A stretch of 64,000 nucleotides of DNA from Cylicocyclus nassatus (taxonomy: Eukaryota; Nematoda; Chromadorea; Rhabditida; Strongylidae). The notes beneath the pieces were generated by a model that was not told the DNA's origin, did no database searches, and was given only the letters and a program-made list of their open reading frames with translations. The translations under genes were made by a program, and so were the position numbers. Below, piece after piece: positions 23,139 to 34,918 of the stretch (positions are counted from its first letter, which is position 1; each line of letters opens with the position of its first letter). The stretch covers positions 22,427,433 through 22,491,432 of the forward strand of contig CATQJL010000001.1 in assembly GCA_958299035.1 (NCBI GenBank), written 5' to 3'.

Positions 23139-24970
23139 CAGGGTATCCGTAAAGTATGTATACACTGTTTGACCGTTAATATCTTTCTTCCCAGCAAGTT
23201 GTTTGTTTTGCTTCAGGTACCATTTTGTAGAGCTGGATTCAACTTAGATTCGCAGTATAGAACGAATCACATATCTTTCTTCGTTACTTTAGGATTGCGG
23301 TAGTTTAAAGAGGGTTTTGAGCCATGAAAGGCCATATTTTGCCTCAGAAAGGAAACAAAACAGCCTGAAAGCTTTTACACTAGGCTAATTAGAGTTGTTA
23401 ATTCTAAATGTAAAGTTCCCAACTTATTATGATGCTTCTCTGAAGAGTTACGCCGGGTAAGAGGTAGCGGCCATTTTTTTAAATGTTTCTAAAAAGTGCG
23501 GTTACACAGTCTAGAAAGCTTCGTAATCTTGTGAATAGTTAAGTATTGAGCTCAGCGTTCATAAAAACCCTACTACATAAGTTTTAACACTTTTTTGAAG
23601 AATTTTGCGGCAACTATTTGCTATTTCCACATTGACACCATATGTTTCAAATTTCTATCGTAATCCTACAGTAATGAAAAGCGATCGGTGATTCGCTCTA
23701 TACTATAAATCTGAGTTGAAGCCAGCTCTACAAAACAATATCTGAGGACGACCTAATATAAGTAAAACAAGACGGCAATTGTTAGGTTGTAACATAAGTC
23801 TTGAGACATTCTTACTTCTTAAGGCGATAAGTCATGCAGTTCACATTTTCAACAGGGATCCGGAGTACCATTCGATAGAGCAATCAAGCTCTACAAATTG
23901 TATGCAAAAGTTCGCACCAGCTTCGACCAAGTTTGCATCCAAAATGTGAGTCGCACTGAAGGCTCAGAAAGTCGCAAAAAAAATTATATCTTCGTTCAAT
24001 AAAATCCCACGGATCTCCAACTTGCTCACAAAAATGGCACACTACCTCAGACATTCATAGATACCGTTTCTGATTTTCTTCCTCATTTAGAAATCGAGAA
24101 AACGAAAATTTCAAGTTTTCACAGAAACGGAGCTAAGCTGTTTCCAATCATGCAATTGTACTACTACAATCCGTTAGAAGTATAACCATAAATTTTTAGC
24201 TTTCCACATACCTTAGTTTTCGAGAAATATTTGGTTTAGCATGAAACACCCCAGTGAGGAGAGCTGAATTCTAATTTTCGAAACTAGGGCATGTAAAAAG
24301 TTGAAAATTTACGGTTATACTTCTAAAGGATTGTAGTATACAATTGCATGATTGAAAACAGCTTAGCTTCGTTTTTGTGAACACTTGAAAATTTTCGTTT
24401 TCTCGATTTCTAAATGAGGAAAAATTCAGAAACGGTACATGTGAGCGTCTGATATAGTGTGCAATTTTTGTGAGCAAGTTAGAGATCCGTAGGATTTTAT
24501 TGAACAAAGATATGAATTTTTCGCGATTTTCTGAGCCTTTAGTGCGACTCACATTTTGGATGCAAACTTACAGTGGGGAATGTGGACGCATAACTTATCG
24601 CGATAAGAAGTTAGAGTGTCTCAAGACTTATGTTACAACCTAATATGTCTTAGCATTTTTTCGAAAGTCATAACTTTTCACAGAAAATTTATTCAACACA
24701 ATTTTTGCACTTGCAAAAGGTAGATCAAAAATTTCTGGAGTGACCGAGACTGAAGTGATTTTATTTTCATACTTCCATCTCGAAAGCTGCCTCTTCTTAG
24801 AGAGCAGCAAAAATTCTATTAAAGAATATGATTCCTTTAGTAAGAAGAATTTAGTGCAGAGTTTGTGCAAATCTGCCAAGTGAGCAAGAATTAATGATTT
24901 TGCAAAAATGGCGTTAAAAAACTTCCGAGGCCTTAACGACCCAGTGTATACATACTTTACGGACACACTG
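23139..24970. mobile_element. Mariner-like element (CAGGG...CACTG ends) with nested fold-back
   Basis: CAGGGTATCCGTAAAGTATG at 23139 after TA is mirrored by CATACTTTACGGACACACTG ending 24970 before TA. Internal blocks near 23225-23295 and 23660-23735 are inverted copies of each other and match the complete element at 50455-51129, so the left half is homologous to that family. A separate right end, GACGACCTAATA, at 23747-23758 and the fold-back at 23782-24643 show later rearrangement. No coding remnant. Confidence 0.6.
23782..24643. mobile_element. Long fold-back mariner-like MITE nested inside the 23.1-25.0 kb element
   Basis: TTAGGTTGTAACATAAGTCT followed by TGAGACA is mirrored by TGTCTCAAGACTTATGTTAC followed by AACCTAA. 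Inner arms of about 280 bp pair across 23930-24210 and 24290-24570, for example GCATCCAAAATGTGAGTCGC and TTTCTCGATTTCTAAATGAG-type blocks. TA follows on the right; the left flank reads TG. Confidence 0.75.
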
Positions 24971-25282
24971 TATATTAGATTATTTAGATTTGACAGGTAT
25001 GCGGAAGCAATCGCTCAAAGCCTTTTAAAACACTCAGCGGATGAATGTTACAAATCTGAAATTAGCATTTCAAGCTGATGGCAAGTATTCACACCATTAC
25101 TTCATTGCGACTTCGATTTCAAAATCCTCTCCGGTTGATAAGTTATACTGCAGTGTATATTCAGTGAAGTGCATTGCTCACTCAAAAATTTGTGCAGCTG
25201 AAGAATTATTCATATTATACTTTGCTTCAGTTTTTCAAAGACGCTTGTGTAAAATTCAATCTTAGAAAATTCAGGAAGGCAA

Positions 25283-25446
25283 GGCCTATGGCCGTATTCA
25301 TCAACGGAAAGTAATTCGCTGTCTAATGGGAAGCGAAGACCGTGCCACTGGGTTGGCGAATCCACCTAACGTCGTGAGTACCGGCGACGTTAAGCCTAAT
25401 GGGTAGCGCAACCCACTGGGTTCGTTGATGAATACGGTCACTGGCC
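25283..25446. repeat. Short TIR/fold-back element, 164 bp
   Basis: GGCCTATGGCCGTATTCATC followed by AACG is mirrored by CGTTGATGAATACGGTCACT followed by GGCC. GGTTGGCGAA/GGTTGCGC blocks pair inside. No clear target duplication. Confidence 0.65.
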
Positions 25447-25658
25447 ATGTCTCTTTTCTGTGTTCCTTTTCTATCTCGTTTTCCACTACTTGATTTTAAG
25501 AAGAACGTTACAACAAACAAAACAACGAGCTTCCGAACGCTTACGTTGTTTGCAATCCCTTTCGTCTCTTCGCCCATAGTTTATTGCAATTCTTTAGATT
25601 TGTGAGCAAAATGAATTTTCCTTATGACTCCCTCCTCTTCACTCAAATTTTGTCCTAA

Positions 25659-25981
25659 GGCTTTGGCCATACTTTGCCCGTGTAATCGGTGTTACTAGTG
25701 TTACTTGTGTTACTCTTGTTATCCGTGTTACCAGTGTTGCCCGTGTTACTCGTGTTACTAGTGTTACTCACTGACTGATGAGCAACACTAGTAACACCAG
25801 TAACAGTGTTACTCACCAGTCAGTGATATTGCATTTCAAAATAAGACTGTATTGTGATTATTTCACTATTCAACAGCAAAAAAGCGGTCACACTAGTAAC
25901 ACCAATGACAAGAGTAACACGGGTAACACTGGTAACACCGGTAACACGGGAAACGCGGATAAAGTAGGTATGGCCAAAGTC
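25659..25981. mobile_element. MITE with inverted 9-bp minisatellite arms, TAA target duplication
   Basis: Flanked by TAA (25656-25658 and 25982-25984). Ends are GGCTTTGGCCATAC and, reversed, GACTTTGGCCATAC. The left arm is an array of GTGTTACT(A/T/C)-type 9-mers (25689-25772). Complementary AGTAACAC(C/T) 9-mers follow at 25780-25815 and 25890-25955. Open frames encoding SNT/NTG tripeptide repeats are by-products. Same design as 11335-11537. Confidence 0.8.
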
Positions 25982-25984
25982 TAA

Positions 25985-28009
25985 ACTTCATTTCAATAAA
26001 ATTGATAATGTCGATATATAAACAAAAAGGAGAATTTGCAGATGTGTTGTAGGTCTTCATATCATTGAACATGAGCATCTTCTTGACTATCACTGGGATT
26101 GATTGTGCCGTACTGGTTGGCATATGAATTCTAAACTATAGAATTCAAGTTACACCAATTATCGAACAATTACCTCACAGCAATTATTTTACAGTATCAC
26201 TCTATTTATATAATACAGTCACATCAGTATATAATAATGCAGAGACGTAACATTATTGATTGGTTATAGCATTAGTAGAAATGTACGCGTACTATCGAAT
26301 TGTTTCTAGTGGCAAAGTCGTAATATCTTCCTGCCACCTGCAGGAGATTTAGAGATAGCAAGTTTGTACAGGCATGCATGTATGCGTTTCCCAGACCAGG
26401 TTTTTTCATTTGGTCCTCTTTCTATCCCCTTGATCGTTGGATTGAGTTAGTTAGAATTTAGCAAACGGAAACACTGTTATACAAGTCTAAAAAGATTTCT
26501 GAGTATAAATGCTACATGCAAAACAGCCACTGCTTCAAAAATGTTCAATCTTATCGGTACACTAAGGAAAAAGTTTGTGTTTTCTTTACAACTATAAATC
26601 TAAGTAGAAGGCAGCCTTTTGAAATGGTGAGCGGAGATATGCGAAAGAATTTGAAACAGTGGTATACATCGCAAAACAGGGTGGAGATTTCTACAGTGAT
26701 TGGTAACATATCTCCGACAATCGCAAAAGACTTTCGGGGACAGCGGCAATCTCTGGCATTTCCGGGGCATCTCTTGACCATTGGAGCTGCCGCGTGAGGG
26801 GATGCGTAGGGCGGTCCGCTGATGATAACGTCACAAAAAGCCGAGACACGGACTTCGACACGCGTGTCCCGGAGGTGTCAGGATTGCAAATTTACCGGAG
26901 ATTTTTAAGCGTACAGCACCTTTAGGTCTATTACAGTAGCCGCAAATTCGTTACGCTCATACTCAGTTTCGTCAATTTCAAAAATAGGATGCTCTCGTTT
27001 TTGACTTGCGTTTACGACTCTCGCTTTCGACGCTTTTCTCGCGTTCTTTTCGGCATTTTCGTGTTGCTTATTGGCGTTTTTAGTGTTTATATTGTTTTAA
27101 GCTCTTTTTCAGGCTTCAGCTTTCACGTTTTCCTGTGGATGCACTTTCAAACCATTACTTTAGTGTTCGGCTTGCTATCTGTCGTAGAGGAACCTTCGAG
27201 TACATGCCTACTGGCTGTCTATTGTAGAGTAGATGAATTTTCGAATGTATGTCGCCTCGTTAAAGCGTCATCTGTTCTTTCTACTAATCAGTATCATCAA
27301 TTGGGGCGTCTAATTTGTGGATTATGCCCAAGCTTAGTCTTTACAGTTTCAAATGATCCAAAATCGCTCTGAAACGAGTTTGAGGGAAACGGCTTGAACT
27401 AAAACAAAAATGATGAAGTCTTCTCGTTGAGTGTGGCTTTTTGAGAAATTCTTGATTTGTTCGATTAGAAGGTCAGGTAGAAGACAAAATAAGCTTTTCG
27501 AGCCAAAAGGAAATTTCGGGTGTTTTTCGGGGCAAAAATTTCGAGGCAAGCTGTATATTGGCTGATAAGGCTGAAAAGCACTTCGCCAGTACAGAACTTG
27601 TCTCATAATCTTTCTTTTCTCCAAGTTTCGTCGTATTGCATGGAATTGGCGTCGACTGAGAAAAATGCTATGGACGGCCGTTTTCTACACTTTTCAAATG
27701 TTTTTGTTCTTTTTGAGTTATTCGAACAGCGGGAGTCGCCCGGAGACGGGCTTAACCCTTGCCCTGGAAGTTTTCTGGGCGTTCTCTCCAGATCGCGTCT
27801 TGAGGCCGCTTCGAAGCCCGATAAGGGGTTTTCATGTCTGCAGAGGGATTTCCAGACTAGTATCATCATCAATGTGTTCGCATAGAAACTTGAAATTGTA
27901 CTTTATGGTTGCAACATATGCACGAGTTCGAAGGCGGAAGGGAAATTGAGAGTGTTATCATGTTCATGTGTTTCTACGTATCTACGTATACTTCAATGTT
28001 AGAATTATA
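25985..28009. other. Unclassified stretch, GC-richer from about 26.6 to 27.9 kb
   Basis: Open frames at 26516-26797, 26989-27372 and 27520-27949 (plus) are longer than the local average, and composition is less AT-rich than the flanks. None resembles a known protein, and overlapping frames on both strands are open. It could be a retroelement remnant or LTR. No ends were found. Confidence 0.3.
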
Positions 28010-28011
28010 TA

Positions 28012-28957
28012 CAGGGTGTCCCAAAAGTCCTTAAGCCTAACTTTTCAACGTAGTAACTTTGTTAGTATTCCTCGCTTTTCAGCCAAATTTTGCATTTTAG
28101 TTCTTCGTCTAGTTTCCAGTATTATTCAAGAAAATCATACCGTTTGCATTGTACATTCTCGAGATATACTTCTTGAAGCAAACAATACTACAATAGTAAA
28201 GGCAAGCCGAAGCAAACGTACCCCCTATTTAAATATTTACAGCTCTTTTGCCTTTGGAGCTCTTGTGGAACCTTAAACTGCATATTATAGGGCTAGCTTA
28301 ACTTTACATTTGCAGTGCAAAACCAATCATAGCCTTTGTTCATTAGAGTAGGATTAGGATACAAACACTGAAGTTGTGCCGTGCCAATAAGAAGAAAACG
28401 TTCTCGGAAACAAAAACCTGGGAAAGCTGAAAACTCCAACACCGAATCAGTTTGAGTCACTAATTCTAGCTGTAAGCCCTGCATTTCCTACTGAAATACG
28501 ATTTTAAAGTCACTCCCGGTACGCCATAATTGCTGTTTTCTTGGTGTTCTCACACACTTGAATGCTACACTTTGACACTTTTGCCAAATCTCACAGACAT
28601 GCTTCTCGGATTTACGTGCCTTCAATAGCCGGATCAAGAGGCACTTGACTTTTCTTTGTGATCAGTCATGGACAACAAGGCTTGCTCTATTCCATGCCAA
28701 ATTTTGAAAAGTCTGGATTGCTTGCTGTAGAAGGTGTGAGATAATCTCGATGTCAACTACCTGGCTGCCATGGTGCATGCATTCCGCTAGCGTCTGAGAG
28801 CCTGTGTGAAGGACAAAGGAGGGTTTTCCGAAATTCGAGTGTATCATGTTGATTTGTAGGTTCTTGGCTATTTACCTGTTGAAATTCATGCGTCTATGTT
28901 GCTTCGTACATTTTCAGAGGAGGAAATACTAGGCTTAAAGACTTTTGGGACACCCTG
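28012..28957. mobile_element. Mariner-like MITE (CAGGGTGTCCCAAAAG ends), 946 bp
   Basis: CAGGGTGTCCCAAAAGTCCT followed by TAAGCCTA is mirrored by TAGGCTTAAAGACTTTTGGG followed by ACACCCTG, with TA on both sides. No transposase remnant recognised. The right flank runs straight into a microsatellite. Confidence 0.8.
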
Positions 28958-29992
<1,035 letters not shown>

Positions 29993-30976
29993 TCGCTTAG
30001 TCGAAGAGGCGATCCGGAAGATGATCTATACCAATGGATAGAGCTTAAAACGTTGATCTCATTGTCAGATATACCTTCTATGTCTGCGATGCATTGTTCT
30101 GAAAAAAGTTATGAGCTTTTCTAATGCCAAATTTTCGTGCATTTGTGTCGCAAAATCATGATAATTTCTGCACAAAAGTGTGTGTAAGCTTAACACGTTG
30201 GCGACAGTGCCGCGCAATAGTGCGCGGCGGCCTTAAATTCAATACTATCTGTCCAATCCTCTCAGTTTTTGTTCATATAATCAACATAGGCTCAGATGTA
30301 CTTCATGTATTAGCCCCGCCCCTTTTGGCAAACTCCGCCCACTTTTATGCCTCTCACAAGGATCCTTTTTGTCCACAAAAAACATGGATAAGGCTGTAGA
30401 TGAACGCAAAGACTTCAGGCAACTTCTAGCCAGGCCCCGCTCACCGTCAGGCAAGCTCCGCCCCCCGAGTGGCAAGCTCCGCCCACTTTTAAAAAGTGGC
30501 GGAAATCGCATAAATTGAAATTGAAATTTGAAATTTGGGCAATTTCCGACATTTTTGGTCGAGTGGGCGGAGCTTGCCAGAGGGGGCGGGGCTTGCACAT
30601 TTTGTACTTCGTGCATGGATGCATGCATACATACATGGGCCACGCGTAGGGATGCATGGAAACGTCTCGTCCACAGGGACAGACCGCAAAAAAATGGCTC
30701 GTCGTCAACGTGTTAAGCAAACCACCTAGAAAGCATTGTAGGTCTAGTTCGAGTTTATTCGAACGTTTTCGAGTGATTTCCGACCATCTGTTGCTGTTTA
30801 TCCACAGGTCGTCATGTCCAACTAGATCACACTTCCATTTACAAAAAAACCCATATGTCCATTTAGAATAATGCGTCGCAGATAGTGGAGGTATTTTTGA
30901 GAACGGCGTTCTACGTTCCATCCATTGGTATACATCACCTTCCGAATTGCCACTTCGACCCAACGAAATTCTCTTG
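29993..30976. mobile_element. CAAGGG MITE, copy 2, interrupted by a TTAA element
   Basis: Flanked by TGA (29990-29992 and 30977-30979). Ends are CAAGGGATGTTCGCTTAGTC and its partner GTGCCACTTCGACCC-type right arm ending CTCTTG. Removing the insertion at 30194-30712 plus one TTAA leaves 461 bp, the standard size of this family. It aligns closely with copy 4 (55798-56251), for example CTATACCAATGGATAGA and AATGCCAAATTTTCGTGCA. Confidence 0.85.
30194..30712. mobile_element. TTAA-flanked MITE, copy 2 (519 bp), nested
   Basis: TTAA at 30190-30193 and 30713-30716. Ends CACGTTGGCGACAGTGCCGC and, reversed, CACGTTGACGACGAGCC. The interior has inverted GGGCGGAGCTTGCC motifs near 30447-30486 and 30563-30592. 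The uninterrupted sister at 55798 supplies the empty site (AAAAGCAAACCACC). Confidence 0.85.
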
Positions 30977-30979
30977 TGA

Positions 30980-31426
30980 GACGCTATGGATGCCCTCGAA
31001 AGCCGGAAAAATTTTTCCACGGAGCTTCTTCCAGAAGATTATTCAGGCTTCAATCAGCTTATGTTAGGTCGCCAAGAAATCCGGAAAGTTGCAGAAAAAC
31101 TTGAAATTGAGAGTACACAAGCTTTATGACCTATAGTTGGCAGATAGAAAAGTGTGCTGTTTAGACCATGCTACCAATTCCATATTTGAGTTTTCAAAGT
31201 CAAGAAACATTGAACATTAAGCAACTAGGGTTTCGTTCAATACAAAATCTCATTTTTTAACTATATTTCTCCCTTTCTGATACGAGCGTCTACCGACTTC
31301 GAGCATAAAATCGTTACAAACTTTGTGTCCAATCCGTTCCAGGCTGTACCCGGCAAATTCAACATTTGGTAGCTCGAAGCGATAGACGCGGAGAATTAAT
31401 TGTGAATCCTCAGTTCTGAAAAATTA
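30980..31426. other. Spacer between MITEs
   Basis: No feature seen. Confidence 0.5.
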
Positions 31427-32347
31427 TTAGGTTAGTGCAAAAGTAATGCGCGTTTTGCGAGTTCTCACTTTGACGTGCTACAACTTTCTAAAAAATCCAT
31501 ATTTTTCAGTGCGGCAAAGTTCATCAGAGGCATCAAATCTCTCTCTATACAGCGCACATTAACCTATGTTAACATCGCAAATCGGTAGAAAAATATGGAT
31601 TGATAACCAAAAAATTTTTTTTTTCGGAAACCTCGTTTTCAACTGATCATAACTTCCTTCAAGATTTGTCGATATAGATGAAAAGTTGACTGTCTTGTAG
31701 CCGCAAGCCAGTAGTACAAGAAAAGTACAAAAGTGCTCATATAAAGAATATTTGCGAAAGGTAAAAAAAATAATACATAAAATTTTTCGCTTTTTCCGAC
31801 ATTTTTTCTTAGCCCTCAAAATCCCAAAATATGGAGATTTCTGATTTTCTGTGTACTGAACAGCTTCCACATTTCTGCAAAAACTATCAAGAGGAGGCCC
31901 ACCCTTACGCTTTCAGCAATGAGCAAAACTTTGGCGATTGTCCACTTCAAAGGAAATCTATGGGCTACAAAATGGCCAAAACCATCACTCATGTTGAGGC
32001 GCTGAGATCTCAGTCTAAGTAAATTCTAAGAAAACATTAAAGCGTGCATAACGTAGAAAATTTCTACTACATACAGTAGTTAAATTTTCAAAAGAGTACC
32101 TTTACTCGCGCTTGAATTCTGGCCGAAAAAGTAAGAGCAGTGAAATTCTGGTTTTGAGTGCGGTTGTATGAAGCTCTATAAAGTTTTAACGAATGAGGCT
32201 AGAAGCTTCTTTCAATTACCATTGAATAGAGCATGAAAGAAGCTTCTTGACAATATGCTGGGTAAGTTTCATAGAAGAAACTTCGATGGAGAAAATTATC
32301 TTGAAACAAGGGATAGGAAAACGCGCATTACTTTTGCACCAACCTAA
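31427..32347. mobile_element. Mariner-like MITE (TTAGGTTAGTGCAAAAGTAA ends), 921 bp
   Basis: TTAGGTTAGTGCAAAAGTAA followed by TGCGCGTTTT is mirrored by AAAACGCGCATTACTTTTGC followed by ACCAACCTAA, with TA on both sides. The terminus closely resembles cecropia/Hsmar1-type mariners. No transposase remnant found in the interior. Confidence 0.85.
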
Positions 32348-32349
32348 TA

Positions 32350-32719
32350 AATTTTGAATGTTTATCAATATTTGCAGCTTTTTGATCAAGACTCCGCAGA
32401 ATGAAAGCTTTTGGAAAGATTATCATGAAAACTTGAGAAGCCAGTTCAAATTGCTTGAATAATTTACCAATCGGATTTGGTTCAAATCATTTAATCAATG
32501 TCGCTGCTCTTCCAAAAGTTTTGATTGTAGAACATATCTAAATTGAGTTAAGTAGAAATTTGGGTTGGACCTTCTGCCAAAATCCAAACGCTTATTAAAG
32601 AATTCAGGAACAAAAACACCATTGTTAAGAAAAACGTTTTGTAGCAAACGCTGTGTAGAGCGTTTGTGTGCATTTAAGGATTGGTCTGAAAGACGACACT
32701 CTTCCGGATCAACTTAATA
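32350..32719. other. Spacer between mariner-like elements
   Basis: No feature seen. Confidence 0.5.
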
Positions 32720-33521
32720 TTAGGTTGGCACATAGGTAATGCAACTTTTCATATAACTGTTGTCTTTTTGAACATAGCGCATTCATTTTCTGGCAATAGA
32801 AGGATTATGACGTAAATTGCAAATACGGATATTTTTGCCGAATTTTGTCATTTTATGTAAGGGTTACGATAGATTTTTGGTATAACAGAAAATTTTTTAG
32901 ATTGCGTCAGATTTTGCTAAAAATTTGGCTAGTGGATGGTATTCGACAGCTGATCACAAAAATGAAATCTGTTTCGCATGAAAAGGCCTCCTTCGTAAAG
33001 TATTAAAAAAGAAAGTTATCATAGCGACAAATAAAAATAATATTCGTATTCACCGTATTAGATTACCCTATTGTGTAAAGATTTAGCGAATTCTGAGGTT
33101 TCACAGCTTAATTAAGGACAGATTACCCTTAAAACTTGACGTATCTGACTTGCTTTAATTTTCAAAGGCCCTTCAAACTTGACGTATCTAAGTATCTGTC
33201 TTAGTTTGTCTTTGAATTTCGTTTCTTTATTACGATTCTGATGTGCCAAATTCTAGCTACATGCTGATTGTAATTCCTTTTTTGGTTGTCTGATTCAGGT
33301 TTTGACGGCTTCGTGTTTGCCAAAAAAAACCGTGAAAACCTTGATTTTCACGGGTTTTCGAAAAAAGCTTAGATTTTTTTCTACTACCTTATCATAAATC
33401 AAACAGTTTGCGCAGGCGTGAAGCTTACGTCGCACTCTAGAGTTTGCCAAAAAAATGAGAGTGCTATATTCAGTAAGAAAAAAGTTGTGGGGAAAGTTCC
33501 AAAACTTACGTGCCAACCTAA
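32720..33521. mobile_element. Mariner-like MITE (TTAGGTTGGCACATAGGTAA ends), 802 bp
   Basis: TTAGGTTGGCACATAGGTAA at the left; the right end reversed reads TTAGGTTGGCACGTAAGTTT. TA flanks both. Only about the outer 20 bp match well. No coding remnant. Confidence 0.65.
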
Positions 33522-33523
33522 TA

Positions 33524-33917
33524 ATTGATTCCTCACAATCTAAAACAATTTATGTCTATATGTTAAAAAATGATTTTGTTCCGTTTTCTCATGCAGACAT
33601 TCTATAAGCACGAACATTACTTGCCAAAAGAATTTTATTAGCAGCATCTAATACGGTTGCAACAGTATTTACCGCAAAATCTGGAGATTGTTGTGACTTC
33701 AGAAAGAGAAAGCGCCAATTAATACCTTTTTTTCACTTTTAGGAAATTTTTGGCCACATTCGCCTCTGATTACCTTTCACGACTGGAGCAGCAGCATTTT
33801 TTGTTCAAACTATTCCACCCCAACTCACGTACTCGTAATTGCTGTATTTTTTCATCTAACTCAATAACATAGCAGATTTTTATTCGCAAACATAAATTCA
33901 ATGCAATTGGCAAGAAA
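33524..33917. other. Spacer between mariner-like elements
   Basis: No feature seen. Confidence 0.5.
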
Positions 33918-33919
33918 TA

Positions 33920-34916
33920 TTAGGTCGTTCCGAAAGTAATGTCGCTTTTTTCAAACGTATGCCACATCTCGTGGAACAAAGATGTGTGAGAGATTCTGGT
34001 AGTTTTTGATGCAGCATTTCATTCTCTTTCTAATAGTTATGAGATTGTTGCAATACAGTCAATGAGCTTCCAGAAAGGAGTCAAAATCTGCGACCTATGC
34101 TTTTTGAGATGGCCAAGTTTCACAATTTTTCTAAAACTTTATGACAAACCTCAGAAGGAGTCCAAGTAATGGATGGATGGAGCAAACCCTACAGGAAACA
34201 GCACAGCTTTTTTCTACTTTTCAGAATTTTTTGATGGAACCACCGAGATTTAGCAGGCTCGTCTCAGACACAAGTGCATCAAAGCCAACAAGTCTTCGGA
34301 TTTTGGAACTTACAAAGATGGATTACGGTTTGGCAACAATTTTACAAACCAAACGAGGATTCACCGCTTCGGTTTAGCAACTTTCGAAAATTTCGGGTAC
34401 ACCTTGGGGGTGCCTTAGAAAAGTCAAATTATGATGATTTTGTCCCGGAAAACTTGATAAATCGGAAACAAACAACTGGTAGAAAGAGGAGAAAAAGCTG
34501 CATCGAATGACACCCAAGTCGCTTGCTGGTTGTTGTTCTGTGAAGTTTGACTTGACTAAAAGTGAAATTTGATGGCATTGAGAAATTGATTGTAAAAACT
34601 CTGAGAAGCAAGCTAAGGTAAAGTAAAAACTACTCTGTGTTCTATAGTGTTTGCTCTATCTACCTGCCACTTGTACTTTTTCGGAGATTAGGTACAAAAA
34701 TTAAGGAAAATAGCCAAACTTGACCATGGCAAAAAGCATGAGTCGTAGATTTTGGTGATTTTTCGAGAGCTCATTGAACATTATGCAGTGAAATTAGAAT
34801 TATTAGAAAGAGGATGAAATGCTGCATCGAATGCTCCTAAGACCTCTTGAAAATGTTGATTCCACGAATAGTGGCGTTCATTCGAAAAAAGCGACATTAC
34901 TTTCGGAACGACCTAA
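33920..34916. mobile_element. Mariner-like MITE (TTAGGTCGTTCCGAAAGTAA ends), 997 bp
   Basis: TTAGGTCGTTCCGAAAGTAA followed by TGTCGCTTTTTT is mirrored perfectly by AAAAAAGCGACATTACTTTC followed by GGAACGACCTAA, with TA on both sides. GATGCAGCATTTCAT near 34010 pairs with ATGAAATGCTGCATC near 34815. No transposase remnant. Confidence 0.85.
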
Positions 34917-34918
34917 TA

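Noticed and set aside
22199..23760. Pairing of orphan ends at 22199 or 22475 with the right end at 23750
   Set aside because: Beyond TTAGG the termini do not match, and the interval contains the left half of another element.
25689..25955. CRISPR-like array of short repeats
   Set aside because: Units are contiguous 9-mers with no spacers, in inverted orientation, in a eukaryotic genome.
25778..25984. Open frame with SNTSNT and NTGNTG tripeptide repeats
   Set aside because: Produced by the 9-bp repeats of a MITE bounded by TAA duplications; the other strand is equally repetitive.
30415..31020. 201-codon minus-strand open frame
   Set aside because: It spans the arm of a CAAGGG MITE and the TTAA element nested in it; no protein similarity and no splice context.
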